This document shows positions 37,375 through 45,763 of a stretch of 64,000 bases of DNA, piece by piece; position 1 is the stretch's first letter, and every line of letters begins with the position of its first letter. Position numbers and translations under genes: made by a program. The DNA lies in assembly GCA_021713395.1 (NCBI GenBank), contig JAKJJT010000008.1, positions 24,582 through 88,581 of the forward strand, in the 5' to 3' direction. The notes beneath the pieces were generated by a model. The model searched no databases. It had not been told where the DNA came from and worked only from the letters and a program-made list of their open reading frames with translations. This DNA is from Thiotrichales bacterium 19S9-11 (GTDB lineage Bacteria; Pseudomonadota; Gammaproteobacteria; Francisellales; Francisellaceae).

Positions 37375-38293
37375 TTAACTTCCTTTTCCTATATTTCAAC
37401 TTAGGCATATTATTTAATAGCATAGCACCAATAATTAAGATTAAGGCAAGAATTGTAGATGACTTTAAGGCGTCGCCCATAAATAAAACGCCAGCAAATG
37501 CACTAACAAGTGGCGCTAGATAGTTAACAAAGGAAGTAAAAGTCACACCAGATCTTTTAATTAGTTGAATATAGAGTAGATAAGCAATACCAGAAGGAAA
37601 TACACCTAAAAGAAGTACTGTAACGAATGATTCACTTGTAAAGCTTAGGAATGCTCCAGGGTCAGAAACTAATGTAAAAATGAGCATTGGAATAGCAGAG
37701 AGAATTAAAATATTTCTAGTTAATTTTAATGGTGATTGTTCAGGCATTGTTCGTATGATAATTAAAGATGAGGCAAAACATAATGCACCAAATAAAATAG
37801 CTACTTCTGCAATTAGGCTTCCATTCATATTTTTTAAAGAGGGAGATAATAAAATAATTAACCCAATAAATCCAATAAAAATACTAGCGATAACTCGCAG
37901 GGTTGCTCTTTCTTGAGGAATAAAAATGGTAGCTAGCAATACAGCAAATAAAGGAATTGTACCCATTAAAATACCAGTAAGGCTGCTATCAATATATTGT
38001 TGCCCCCAAGCAATTGAAATCATTGGAATAATAGTTTCTAAGGCAGCAATGATACAATATCGTATAATGATAGATGGTGTGAATTTTAATCTTTTTCGTT
38101 TATTTTTTGATGTAGGCTCAAATAAGGCAAGGAGCACACAGAGTGTAATAGCGCCAATGACTACTCTAGAGGTTGCAAGTACAAGTGGGGAAAGTGTATT
38201 TAAAGCAACACTATTAAATGCAAACTGTAATCCCCAAATTAAGGCAAGAATAATTAATAAATAGTAACTAATAAATACATTGTTTTGTCTCAT
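37367..38293 (-). CDS. EamA/DMT-family transporter
   Basis: This 308-residue inner-membrane protein belongs to the drug/metabolite transporter superfamily. It has about ten hydrophobic helices in two EamA repeats: the first opens with LLIILALIWGLQFAFNSVAL and the second includes EVAILFGALCFASSLIIIR. A basic tail (PKLKYRKRKLND) ends it. The neighbouring hydrolase is translationally linked, which may mean that one modifies what the other moves, but that is a guess. Confidence 0.87.
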   Translation of the reverse strand: MRQNNVFISYYLLIILALIWGLQFAFNSVALNTLSPLVLATSRVVIGAITLCVLLALFEPTSKNKRKRLKFTPSIIIRYCIIAALETIIPMISIAWGQQYIDSSLTGILMGTIPLFAVLLATIFIPQERATLRVIASIFIGFIGLIILLSPSLKNMNGSLIAEVAILFGALCFASSLIIIRTMPEQSPLKLTRNILILSAIPMLIFTLVSDPGAFLSFTSESFVTVLLLGVFPSGIAYLLYIQLIKRSGVTFTSFVNYLAPLVSAFAGVLFMGDALKSSTILALILIIGAMLLNNMPKLKYRKRKLND

Positions 38294-38350
38294 ATCTATC
38301 CTAATTATGGGTATCTAAATAAGGCAAATACTAGCATAGCCTTTTAATCA

Positions 38351-38755
38351 TTAATAGTGTTTCGTTGGTAGCTCAATTTCTTTTGGTTGGTAAGGCATCC
38401 ATTTAGGTTGTTTGTTTAATAATTTAGACTTTTGTTCTTCAGATGTGACTGGACCAATTAGAACTTGGTATATGAGTTGTGTATCTATCTTAGTATGTCG
38501 GATAAAAACAGATTGATCAGGGTATTGTTTACTTAAGAGTCGATACATTTGCTCAGCTAAATTAAATGAAAGAAAAGAAGCATACAATAAATATTTTTGA
38601 GTTGCTATGGAATTATTATTAGGTATTTCAGTGTTATCATCTTGCATGTTTGATTTGCTATGAAACTTAACAAACAGGCTACAACCATTAAGTGTAAATA
38701 AAATTAAAAAAAATATTCCAAGCCCTAAAAAGGTAATGTTTTTATTTTTATGCAT
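38351..38755 (-). CDS. SPOR-like domain lipoprotein
   Basis: The 134-residue protein has a lipoprotein signal peptide with lipobox LNGC near residue 25. A short polar linker is followed by a SPOR-like fold in the C-terminal 75 residues (YLLYASFLSFNLAEQMYRLL, then YQVLIGPVTSEEQKSKLL). SPOR domains bind denuded septal peptidoglycan glycans. It lies seven bases downstream of the TSUP permease gene on the same strand. The assignment is based on pattern only. Confidence 0.6.
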   Translation of the reverse strand: MHKNKNITFLGLGIFFLILFTLNGCSLFVKFHSKSNMQDDNTEIPNNNSIATQKYLLYASFLSFNLAEQMYRLLSKQYPDQSVFIRHTKIDTQLIYQVLIGPVTSEEQKSKLLNKQPKWMPYQPKEIELPTKHY

Positions 38756-38762
38756 TAATTAC

Positions 38763-39608
38763 TCAAACTATCCATTGCTTAACAACAATGTAGAACATTT
38801 TAATGCAGATGAAAAGTAGGAGCATAATAAAGATACGACGAGTAATATTTGGTGGCGTTAATGTTGATAACCTAGCGCCGATAGGCGTTGTTAGCATACT
38901 AATAACACCTATAATTATGATAGCAGGCCAGTATAAAAAGCCAGTGGCATATTCAACTGAGCTCGAAGAGGCAAGGCCTAAAAAAAAGTAACTAATACTA
39001 CCAACAATTGCTATTGGCAAACTTAAGGCAGAGGATGTACCTGCAGCATATCTTATGGGTAAATTTTGCGATATTAAAAATGGGACACTAATAATCGAGC
39101 CGCCAATGCCCAGCATGCCAGAAATAAAGCCGATTAAACTGCCATACTTAAATCGACGCATACGATTAATATTAATGTCTAATTGATTTGCTGCTATTGT
39201 GTAATCAAAAGGTGTTTGTTTTTCTTTTTTATTGCGAATTAATTTTATAATCATAACAAGTAACGTAAATGTAAAAATAAGAATTAGAAAATTACCATGA
39301 GCAAATCTCGCAACAATTGCACCAATAATGCATAAAGGTAGAATAGTAGAGAGCATTTGCCAGTAAGCTTTTGAATGAATACGGCCTAATTTTCGGTTGG
39401 CTAGAATAGCTGATGTCCCTGTAAATATCATAATAGCTAGTGAGCTTCCCATGGCCATTTGTGTATAGTAATCAGGCATTAAACCAGCATAGTGAAAAAT
39501 AAAAGTTAAGCCAGGCACAATAATTAGCCCGCCACCAATGCCAAGCATGCCAGAAGCAAGCCCAGTTATTATGCCAATTAAAACGTAAAAAATTATCATT
39601 AGTATCAT
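38763..39608 (-). CDS. Sulfite exporter TauE/SafE-type (TSUP) permease
   Basis: The 281-residue protein has the TSUP pattern of two repeated halves, each beginning with a glycine-rich helix: GLASGMLGIGGGLIIVPGL at the N-terminus and GFISGMLGIGGSIISVPFL near residue 155. About eight hydrophobic helices are visible. The family exports sulfur-containing or small organic anions; the actual substrate is not predictable. It is the first gene before the SPOR-like lipoprotein gene. Confidence 0.9.
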   Translation of the reverse strand: MILMIIFYVLIGIITGLASGMLGIGGGLIIVPGLTFIFHYAGLMPDYYTQMAMGSSLAIMIFTGTSAILANRKLGRIHSKAYWQMLSTILPLCIIGAIVARFAHGNFLILIFTFTLLVMIIKLIRNKKEKQTPFDYTIAANQLDININRMRRFKYGSLIGFISGMLGIGGSIISVPFLISQNLPIRYAAGTSSALSLPIAIVGSISYFFLGLASSSSVEYATGFLYWPAIIIIGVISMLTTPIGARLSTLTPPNITRRIFIMLLLFICIKMFYIVVKQWIV

Positions 39609-39713
39609 ATAGCTAGCTTTGTACCTTTAGATAATAGTTAAGTCAAAATAATAGCATTTTTTTAAAATCTTGCCTATTTAATAGTTGCAGTTATGTTTCA
39701 TTTTAGGGAGAAT

Positions 39714-39743
39714 ATGATGCCATTAAATCTATTAAAAATTTAG
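39714..39743 (+). CDS. Candidate short upstream ORF before ppa
   Basis: ATG ATG CCA TTA AAT CTA TTA AAA ATT TAG follows AGGGAG at a good spacing, and stops 16 bases before the ppa ATG, which has its own AAGGA. It could be a leader peptide. It could also be accidental, because TATGAT at 39713-39718 might instead be a -10 box, in which case the ORF would not be transcribed. Confidence 0.25.
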   Translation: MMPLNLLKI

Positions 39744-39759
39744 TTAAAAAGGATCACTT

Positions 39760-40284
39760 ATGATTAATTCAATTCAGCCTGGAAAAAATATACCAGATGA
39801 TATAAATGTTGTAATTGAAATTCCAGCTCAAAATGAGCCAGTAAAATATGAGTTTGATAAAGAGACAAATATGCTAGTTGTTGATCGCTTTATGACAGCA
39901 ATGATGCAATACCCATGTAACTATGGCTTTGTTCCAAATACATTATCTGATGATGGCGATCCAGTTGATGTGCTTGTATATACACCAGTCCCATTAAGAC
40001 CAGGAACAATGATCAATGCTCGTCCAGTTGGCGTATTAAAAATGACAGATGAGTCAGGTGTTGATGCTAAAATTATTGCAGTACCAGCTGAAAAGCTATG
40101 GAAAGATTATGCACATATTCAAGATATTGATGACTTACCAGAGACATTATTAAATCAAATAAAACACTTTTTTGAGCATTATAAAGATTTAGAGTCTGGT
40201 AAGTGGGTTAAAGTTGATGGCTTTGCTAATGCAAAAGCAGCTAAGGATGAAATTATCCAAGCTGTTGAGAACTTTAATAAATAA
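39760..40284 (+). CDS. ppa: Inorganic pyrophosphatase, family I
   Basis: This soluble enzyme hydrolyses pyrophosphate and drives biosynthesis forward. The 174-residue length matches E. coli Ppa. The active-site segments are the [25 protein letters not shown] region, including the metal-binding Asp cluster DGDPVD, and later DIDDLP and [15 protein letters not shown] lies nine bases upstream of the ATG. It is a single gene, divergent from the TSUP permease and convergent with the MAPEG gene ten bases beyond. Confidence 0.96.
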   Translation: MINSIQPGKNIPDDINVVIEIPAQNEPVKYEFDKETNMLVVDRFMTAMMQYPCNYGFVPNTLSDDGDPVDVLVYTPVPLRPGTMINARPVGVLKMTDESGVDAKIIAVPAEKLWKDYAHIQDIDDLPETLLNQIKHFFEHYKDLESGKWVKVDGFANAKAAKDEIIQAVENFNK

Positions 40285-40294
40285 TTAGAAGTTT

Positions 40295-40693
40295 TTATTG
40301 GAAAAAACCGTATAGAAATAAGACAAGAGCTGATAAGCCTAAAGTAAGGAAAGTTAACTGTGTGCCATATTTACGGAATTTATAATCTGGCTCTTTTTTC
40401 ATTTCAGTAACTAAAAGTCCATAAGCATGCATGACTCTAGCAACTACAAGTAGGGCACCTAATAATAACAAAATATATGGATTTACCTTTAAAGCAACTA
40501 AACCTAAATGTAGAATTAAAGCTAAAGGAACATACTCAATAAAATTTGCTTGTGCTCGAACAACATTGTTTGCATCAGGTACTTGCTCACCATCTTTAGC
40601 CGCTTTACGGTTATTAATAACTTTGACGCTTAAATAAATAAGAATCCCAGTTAAAATAAAGCACTCTAATGAGAAGAACTGCATGATATTCAT
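40295..40693 (-). CDS. MAPEG family membrane protein
   Basis: The 132-residue protein has four hydrophobic helices in the MAPEG pattern (membrane-associated proteins in eicosanoid and glutathione metabolism). The characteristic segment RAQANFIEYVPLALIL follows the first helix, and RVMHAYGLL lies in the third. Bacterial members of the YecN/glutathione-transferase-like branch are mostly uncharacterised. It lies downstream of the Mla-type operon on the same strand, 72 bases away. Confidence 0.85.
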   Translation of the reverse strand: MNIMQFFSLECFILTGILIYLSVKVINNRKAAKDGEQVPDANNVVRAQANFIEYVPLALILHLGLVALKVNPYILLLLGALLVVARVMHAYGLLVTEMKKEPDYKFRKYGTQLTFLTLGLSALVLFLYGFFQ

Positions 40694-40765
40694 AACTTAA
40701 CTCCTTATGGTTTTATGAAATTTACTCAGTTAGTTTAGTATAGTTTTTAAAGTTTTGAAAAAAAT

Positions 40766-41389
40766 CTATTTTTTGGACTTTAGCCACTCAGTTATTTGCC
40801 TTACTAGAGTATTTGCAGCTTGATTTGCTGCAGTTGCCATGCCTTCAGGAGAGGGTGAAGATGCAACATTGATATTAAATATCAATTGCTTTTCTAGTCT
40901 GTTAGTTTGGTTATTTGATAATTGTGCTAGTACTTTTAAAGTAACATAATTTGATTGGTTGTTCATGTGCTGGTTAAGCTCTAATAATGTTGTGCTAAGC
41001 TTGTAGTCTGCTTGTCCAAAGTAAGATGTTGCTACGGTTGCTTGATATATATTTGCACTATCTATGTCTTCTAACAGCATGCGATCTAACATATTGGAGG
41101 GTGCTGTAACCCAATGACTATAGGCATAATGTTTAATTTGACTTTGGTTTGTTGCATAGTACATATATATATTATTGTAAGGTGGTGTACTTTGCATTTT
41201 GTCAATTCTGAGTACACTTTTATTTGAATGGTTTTCTGGGGTAACTTGGTTTGTAGTAGTGATTTGATAAGTTTTAGTTTCAGCGACTTTAACAGGCTCA
41301 AGTAAACTGCCACAACTAGAGATAAGTAGGGTCAATAATATTGTAACAGATAGGATGGTTAAGCGAGGTAACAAGTAGACAATTTTCAT
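40766..41389 (-). CDS. ABC-type transport auxiliary lipoprotein (PqiC-like) of the MCE operon
   Basis: The 207-residue protein has a lipoprotein signal peptide ending LLISSC. The following domain, with VLRIDKM...PPYNNIYMYYATNQSQIKHYAYSHWV and the later ATSYFGQADYKLSTTLLELNQ, fits the PqiC/DUF330-type auxiliary lipoproteins that pair with MCE proteins. It lies three bases after the MCE gene. An outer-membrane-anchored role in phospholipid transfer between membranes is expected. Confidence 0.8.
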   Translation of the reverse strand: MKIVYLLPRLTILSVTILLTLLISSCGSLLEPVKVAETKTYQITTTNQVTPENHSNKSVLRIDKMQSTPPYNNIYMYYATNQSQIKHYAYSHWVTAPSNMLDRMLLEDIDSANIYQATVATSYFGQADYKLSTTLLELNQHMNNQSNYVTLKVLAQLSNNQTNRLEKQLIFNINVASSPSPEGMATAANQAANTLVRQITEWLKSKK

Positions 41390-41392
41390 AAA

Positions 41393-42259
41393 CTATTCTC
41401 CAGGTCCTGGTTGGGCAGGGGTTTGACCTTTAACTAATAAGGATGGGTTTTGACTTAGTTTATCTATAAACTGAGAGAGATTAGATGCAGTATAATCTAT
41501 TGTTATGAGTGTGTTGTTTAATTGAGGGATTAATACTTCATTAATACTTGGTAAGGTTTGCTTTTCTATTTTTTTAGTTAACGCATCAAACTGATGAGTG
41601 CTAGTACTAATATTGTTAGCAATTTGATGCACCATAGCAGATGTCCTTTTTAAGTCCTCCGTAACAATATTCACATTTTTTAAAATACTACTAATATATT
41701 GCGTGTTTTTTTCACTTAGCAAGAGATTAACTTTTGATGTAATAGCATTTAGACCACCAGCAAGTTCTTCAAATTTGTCAGTGATGCTGCTTATTAAAGA
41801 AGGTCTGGATTTAATAATTGGGTAAGGAGGATGTTTTTTTGGTTGAACTAACTCAATAGACTTTGCTTTAGCTTCTTTGCTTTTTATTTTTTTATCCGTG
41901 TCTGTGTCTTTAGGTACTTGTAGTCCAATATAAGCTAATCCAGTAATGCCTTGCTGTTGTAAAACTGCATAAGTATTTGTTGTAATGGGGGTGCCAGCCT
42001 CAAGTGATAGTGTAACATTAATATTAGCTGGGTTTTTCTTGTCTAATTCAATATTACTTACTTTTCCAACACTCACGCCATTATATAAAACATTGGAATT
42101 AATATTTAAGCCATCAACAGGTTCATGGAAAATGCTAATGTAGGTATAATATGTTTTTTTAGAAATACCAACACTTAGCCAAAGTCCAATAATGATCATT
42201 GCAGTTGTACCAAAAATGACAAAAAGGCCTAAGAGGATAAATTGATTTTTACTTTTCAT
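41393..42259 (-). CDS. mlaD: MlaD/MCE-domain substrate-binding protein
   Basis: The 288-residue protein has one N-terminal membrane helix (FILLGLFVIFGTTAMIIIGLWL) and an MCE domain at about 40-120 containing GLNINSNVLYNGVSVGKVSNIELD and LQQQGITGLAYIGLQ. A long helical, coiled-coil-like C-terminal region follows and ends in Pro/Gly-rich residues. MCE proteins form hexameric rings that bind or channel lipids in the periplasm. The gene overlaps the ATPase gene by 11 bases. It is longer than E. coli MlaD (183 aa) and nearer the PqiB/lipid-ring paralogues with auxiliary helices. Confidence 0.88.
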   Translation of the reverse strand: MKSKNQFILLGLFVIFGTTAMIIIGLWLSVGISKKTYYTYISIFHEPVDGLNINSNVLYNGVSVGKVSNIELDKKNPANINVTLSLEAGTPITTNTYAVLQQQGITGLAYIGLQVPKDTDTDKKIKSKEAKAKSIELVQPKKHPPYPIIKSRPSLISSITDKFEELAGGLNAITSKVNLLLSEKNTQYISSILKNVNIVTEDLKRTSAMVHQIANNISTSTHQFDALTKKIEKQTLPSINEVLIPQLNNTLITIDYTASNLSQFIDKLSQNPSLLVKGQTPAQPGPGE

Positions 42260-43091
42260 CTATATGTTTCCTCATGTTAGTATCTGAAGTATCTCGATGT
42301 AGTGCTTTAATTTTACGGCCACGAGGCCCATTAAAATAATTATATAATGCTTGGTAATCTTTGTTTTCAGCAGCATGTTGAATAGTGTCATGTAATAATA
42401 CTTTTTTATTGCCAAGATAGATAACCTCATCAACAATATGCCATAGGGTATCTAAGTCATGTGTAACCATAATGACAGTTAGAGAGAGTGATTCTTGTAA
42501 CTCTTTTATTAGCCTATCTAGTTCGTATGCGCTATTTGGATCTAGGCCAGCAGAAGGTTCATCAAGAAAGATCACTTCAGGGTCAAGTGCTAAAGCTCTA
42601 GCAAGTGCAGTGCGTTTAATCATGCCACCACTTAAATCAGCAGGGAGTAGATCAAATGCACTTTCATCTAAACCCACCAAGTTAAGTTTAAGTTTTGCAA
42701 TTTCAACAAGTGTTGTATAACTAAAATCTGTATATTCTTGTAAAGGGTAGATAATATTTTCAAGGACGGTTAAAGAAGAAAAAAGTGCACCTTGTTGAAA
42801 CATCATGCCCATTTTGGCAGCCATAAGTTTAGATTCTTTAGATCCAGGCAAAACATCAGTGATACACTCACCCATTAAGTAAATTTTTCCTTCGGCAATT
42901 TCTCCAAGCATAAGAATTTGTCTGATTAATGTTGTTTTTCCAGAGCCACTATCACCGATAATTGCGACAATACGATTTGGGTAAATTGTTAAGTCTAAGT
43001 TTTTATGTACCCAGTGGTTTCCAAAACAAGTACCTAAGTTTTCTACTTCAATAATGGGCTTTTGGTTTATATTATGTGCTTCTTCCATCAT
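42249..43091 (-). CDS. mlaF: MlaF-like ABC transporter ATP-binding protein
   Basis: The 280-residue protein is the ATPase of the lipid transport system. Walker A is GDSGSGKTT, the Q-loop is in MGMMFQQGALFSSLTV, the signature is LSGGMIKRTALARAL with the methionine typical of MlaF, and Walker B is VIFLDEPSAGLDP. The start ATG overlaps the permease stop by one base (TAATG); a second ATG follows immediately. It has an unusually basic C-terminal extension after YNYFNGPRGRKIK. Confidence 0.93.
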   Translation of the reverse strand: MMEEAHNINQKPIIEVENLGTCFGNHWVHKNLDLTIYPNRIVAIIGDSGSGKTTLIRQILMLGEIAEGKIYLMGECITDVLPGSKESKLMAAKMGMMFQQGALFSSLTVLENIIYPLQEYTDFSYTTLVEIAKLKLNLVGLDESAFDLLPADLSGGMIKRTALARALALDPEVIFLDEPSAGLDPNSAYELDRLIKELQESLSLTVIMVTHDLDTLWHIVDEVIYLGNKKVLLHDTIQHAAENKDYQALYNYFNGPRGRKIKALHRDTSDTNMRKHIDEK

Positions 43092-44257
43092 TATACCTTA
43101 AGCGTACTATATAGAATTGAGAAAGCAGCATCAGCGACAATAATTAAAAAGATAGAGAGTACAACTGATCGGGTTGTTTCTTGGCCAATACTTGCTGCAC
43201 TGCCTTGAACGCAAAAGCCACGATAGCAACCAACAATTGCAATTAAGATAGCAAAAACAGGTGCTTTGATTAGACCTAAAATATAGTGCTTTGCGGCGAT
43301 AACTTCTTGAAACCTTGTTAAAAACTCCATAAAGCCAATATTAAGATAGGCTTTTGACATGAACATGCCACCAAGTACACTGGTAATATCAGATAAGACG
43401 GTTAATAGAGTTAAGGCGATGATTAAGCCAATAATTCTTGGTGATACTAGTCGTTTAAAAGGAGAGATCCCCATCGTTTGTAGTGCATCAATTTCTTCTT
43501 GTGCTTTCATCGTGCCAATGTGTGCTGCAAAAGCTGAGCCTGAGCGGCCAGCTACAATAATTGCAGTTATTAACGGAGCAAACTCTCTTAAAAGCGAGAG
43601 GCCTAAAAGATTAACAACAAAAATATTAGCACCATAAGTAAGTAGTTGAGCTCCTGTTTGATAAGCAAGTACAATGCCAATTAGAAATGATAAAAGTGAA
43701 ATAATGCCAGCTGCTTTATAACCATCATTAATAACGATTTCACAAATAAGCTTAAACTGTGTTTTTAAAGGAATCTGAACCCACTGGACAGTACTAAGTG
43801 CAACAGCGCCTAAAAAGGCAAGTAAATTTAAAATATCTTTAAAGCTCTGAAATGTTTGCTGCCCAATATAATAAGCAGTTGCTTTAGGATCGATTCTTTG
43901 AGATTTATCAACAATAGGTGTTACTGCTACTTTTCCTTTAACTAAATCGTATAGTGTTTGATGCTCTGATTTGAATTTAATTTCTTGGGTGTCAATTTTA
44001 AGTTTACTTAATTGATCAATCAGTAGCTTTAAAAACATAGCACCTGAAGTATCAAGCTTACCCACTTGAGTTGCGTCGATAAGAATAGCTTTCTTAGGTT
44101 TTGTTTCTTCAACTTGTTTGCAAATGGTGTCAGGGAGTGACTCATCAGTGCTCTGCCAGTCCCAGTTACCATTGAGTATAATAGTTTGGGATGATGATTC
44201 ATAGTCGAACTGTGCAAGATGAATTGTTTTGTTTTTTGATAATATTTCTTTTTGCAT
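43091..44257 (-). CDS. mlaE: MlaE-like permease with fused N-terminal STAS domain
   Basis: The 388-residue protein combines a STAS domain at about 1-115 (ILNGNWDW, ILIDATQVGKLDTSGAMFLKLLIDQL) with an MlaE permease domain at about 130-388. The permease part shows LREFAPLITAIIVAGRSGSAFAAHIGTMKAQEEIDALQTMGI, the family hallmark. In E. coli the STAS partner is the separate protein MlaB; here the two are one chain. It heads the operon permease-ATPase-MCE-lipoprotein. No MlaA or MlaC homologue is in the window. Confidence 0.92.
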   Translation of the reverse strand: MQKEILSKNKTIHLAQFDYESSSQTIILNGNWDWQSTDESLPDTICKQVEETKPKKAILIDATQVGKLDTSGAMFLKLLIDQLSKLKIDTQEIKFKSEHQTLYDLVKGKVAVTPIVDKSQRIDPKATAYYIGQQTFQSFKDILNLLAFLGAVALSTVQWVQIPLKTQFKLICEIVINDGYKAAGIISLLSFLIGIVLAYQTGAQLLTYGANIFVVNLLGLSLLREFAPLITAIIVAGRSGSAFAAHIGTMKAQEEIDALQTMGISPFKRLVSPRIIGLIIALTLLTVLSDITSVLGGMFMSKAYLNIGFMEFLTRFQEVIAAKHYILGLIKAPVFAILIAIVGCYRGFCVQGSAASIGQETTRSVVLSIFLIIVADAAFSILYSTLKV

Positions 44258-44314
44258 GTATCAAATCTTTTTATGATATAACGTATTAAGTTTTAGGTGA
44301 GGCTTGTCGTTTTA

Positions 44315-44611
44315 TCAAGATGAAGCATACCACTGAGATAAACACTCTTGACGGTTAAGAGGATCAAAAGTTGTGACTTTGTACTCTGCAACATCATGGA
44401 TATAAAAAGGATCATTTTGAATCATTTTGTCTATATCTTCTTGCTCGCCTTTGGCAATAATAACGCCACCGGTTCTAGGTGATTTAGGACCAGAAGCAAG
44501 AAGTATTCCTTTATTAATCGTATATTCTCTAAGGTATTGTCTATGTTCAGCTAGTACATTTTGAACATCATCAAGTGACTTTTTATAAGTAATATCAATT
44601 AGAAATAACAT
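44315..44611 (-). CDS. YciI family protein
   Basis: The 98-residue protein has the YciI ferredoxin-like pattern: an LAEHRQYLREY helix carrying the conserved His, GILLASGPKSPRTGGVIIAKG, and NDPFYIHDVAEYKVTTFDPL at the end. Members are small cytoplasmic proteins, some with cis-hydrolase or dehydrochlorinase-like activity, most of unknown role. It is a single gene upstream of the Mla-type operon. Confidence 0.85.
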   Translation of the reverse strand: MLFLIDITYKKSLDDVQNVLAEHRQYLREYTINKGILLASGPKSPRTGGVIIAKGEQEDIDKMIQNDPFYIHDVAEYKVTTFDPLNRQECLSQWYASS

Positions 44612-44709
44612 AGAAATAACTCCATTTAACTCAAGCTATTATCAATTGTAGCAGTAATTATAAATCTTAAGAAGGGAAAAACATATTGGACTAAGGTTGG
44701 TTGATATTT

Positions 44710-44738
44710 TTGAATAATTTATATATCTTGTGTATACT
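44710..44738 (+). promoter_or_regulatory. vapBC promoter
   Basis: TTGAAT (44710-44715) and TATACT (44733-44738) are spaced by 17 bases. Transcription would begin near 44745, about 28 bases before the vapB ATG. The -10 box lies within the operator described next. Confidence 0.55.
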
Positions 44739-44753
44739 TAATAATATATACAA
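44728..44753. promoter_or_regulatory. Inverted-repeat operator of vapBC
   Basis: TTGTGTATA and TATATACAA are complementary with one mismatch around an 8-base centre. The element covers the -10 box and the predicted start site, the usual place for autoregulation by a VapBC complex. Binding is inferred, not shown. Confidence 0.6.
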
Positions 44754-44772
44754 AATAGTTGAGGATGTTCTT

Positions 44773-45006
44773 ATGCAATCAACAGTATTTAAAAGTGGTA
44801 ATAGCCAAGCAATCAGAATTCCAAAGAAGTTAAATGTAAACTCAAAAAAAGTAGACATTAAAAAGGTTGGTAATGCACTGATTATAAAAGAAATTTCTCA
44901 TAAAAAAGGCTGGGATGAAGTGTTTCAATGTTTGAATGATTTTGAAGATTTTATGACAGAAGGAAGAGTTGATTTACCAGTACAGGAAAGAGAAGGTTTT
45001 AAATGA
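44773..45006 (+). CDS. vapB: VapB-type antitoxin (AbrB fold)
   Basis: The 77-residue protein opens with the SpoVT/AbrB DNA-binding motif MQSTVFKSGNSQAIRIPKKL and ends in an acidic, toxin-binding tail. The start at 44773 is preceded by GAGG at eight bases; the open frame extends 72 bases upstream through the operator, but that longer start would be a TTG inside the promoter and is rejected. The stop overlaps vapC (ATGA), the standard antitoxin-toxin arrangement. Confidence 0.88.
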   Translation: MQSTVFKSGNSQAIRIPKKLNVNSKKVDIKKVGNALIIKEISHKKGWDEVFQCLNDFEDFMTEGRVDLPVQEREGFK

Positions 45007-45407
45007 TTAAATTAATGCTTGATACAAATATATGTATTTATATTATAAATGAAAAACCACCTAAAGTGCTTGAGAAATTTAAAACATATGAATTTAATGA
45101 AATAGGGATTTCATCAGTTGTTTATTCAGAGCTTGTTTATGGTGCTTATAAAAGCTTAAAAGTAGATAAGAATCTTGCAGCATTAGCAACCTTTATCTCA
45201 CCTTTAAAAATTGTTGATTTTGATAGAGACGCAGCAAATGAATATGGTGTGATTAGAGCCTTGTTAGAGAAAAGTGGTAAGCCTATTGGTGCTAATGATT
45301 TGTTAATTGCAGCTCATGCTAAGAGCCTGGGTGTGCCATTAATAACAAATAATATAAGAGAGTTTACACGTGTAAATGATTTATCTGTTGTTGACTGGGT
45401 ATCTTGA
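45003..45407 (+). CDS. vapC: VapC-type PIN-domain toxin
   Basis: The 134-residue PIN-domain ribonuclease carries the expected acidic residues: Asp7 in LMLDTNICIYI, Glu in SSVVYSELVYGA, and Asp in IGANDLLIAAHA, with a further acidic region near the C-terminal TNNIREFTRV. VapC toxins typically cleave initiator tRNA or rRNA. All active-site residues look intact, so the module is probably functional. It ends four bases from the convergent panD gene, which suggests insertion beside the pan operon. Confidence 0.92.
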   Translation: MIKLMLDTNICIYIINEKPPKVLEKFKTYEFNEIGISSVVYSELVYGAYKSLKVDKNLAALATFISPLKIVDFDRDAANEYGVIRALLEKSGKPIGANDLLIAAHAKSLGVPLITNNIREFTRVNDLSVVDWVS

Positions 45408-45410
45408 TAT

Positions 45411-45740
45411 TTAATGCTTCAAATCCACAAGCAGTGGCTCTAGTTTTTCATTTTTAGGGTCAATAAGCGCATAAGAAAGAATAAAAATTTGATCACCAAG
45501 TTCGCATTTTCTAGCGGCAGGGCCGTTAAGGCCAATAACTTTGCTACCTCTTTTACCTTTAATGACATAAGTTTCAAGTCGCTCACCATTATTAAGGTTA
45601 ACAATAGAGACTTTTTCGTTTTCTGAGATTTGAGCTTGATCCATAAGGTCTTCATCAATGGTGATGCTGCCGACATAATATAAGTCTTTTTGCGTGACAG
45701 TTGCATAGGATATTTTTGATTTTAAAGTATGAATTAACAT
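45411..45740 (-). CDS. panD: Aspartate 1-decarboxylase
   Basis: This pyruvoyl enzyme makes beta-alanine from aspartate for pantothenate. The self-cleavage site is Gly24-Ser25 in [10 protein letters not shown], and [16 protein letters not shown] and [21 protein letters not shown] are the other conserved segments. At 109 residues it is a little shorter than E. coli PanD (126), through its C-terminal end. It is the last gene of panG-panB-panC-panD. Confidence 0.93.
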   Translation of the reverse strand: MLIHTLKSKISYATVTQKDLYYVGSITIDEDLMDQAQISENEKVSIVNLNNGERLETYVIKGKRGSKVIGLNGPAARKCELGDQIFILSYALIDPKNEKLEPLLVDLKH

Positions 45741-45763
45741 AAGTGATAGATTCCTTATTATTT

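Noticed and set aside
44701..44772. A longer N-terminus for VapB
   Set aside because: This stretch contains the promoter and operator, and the AbrB motif starts at the ATG at 44773 with its own ribosome binding site.
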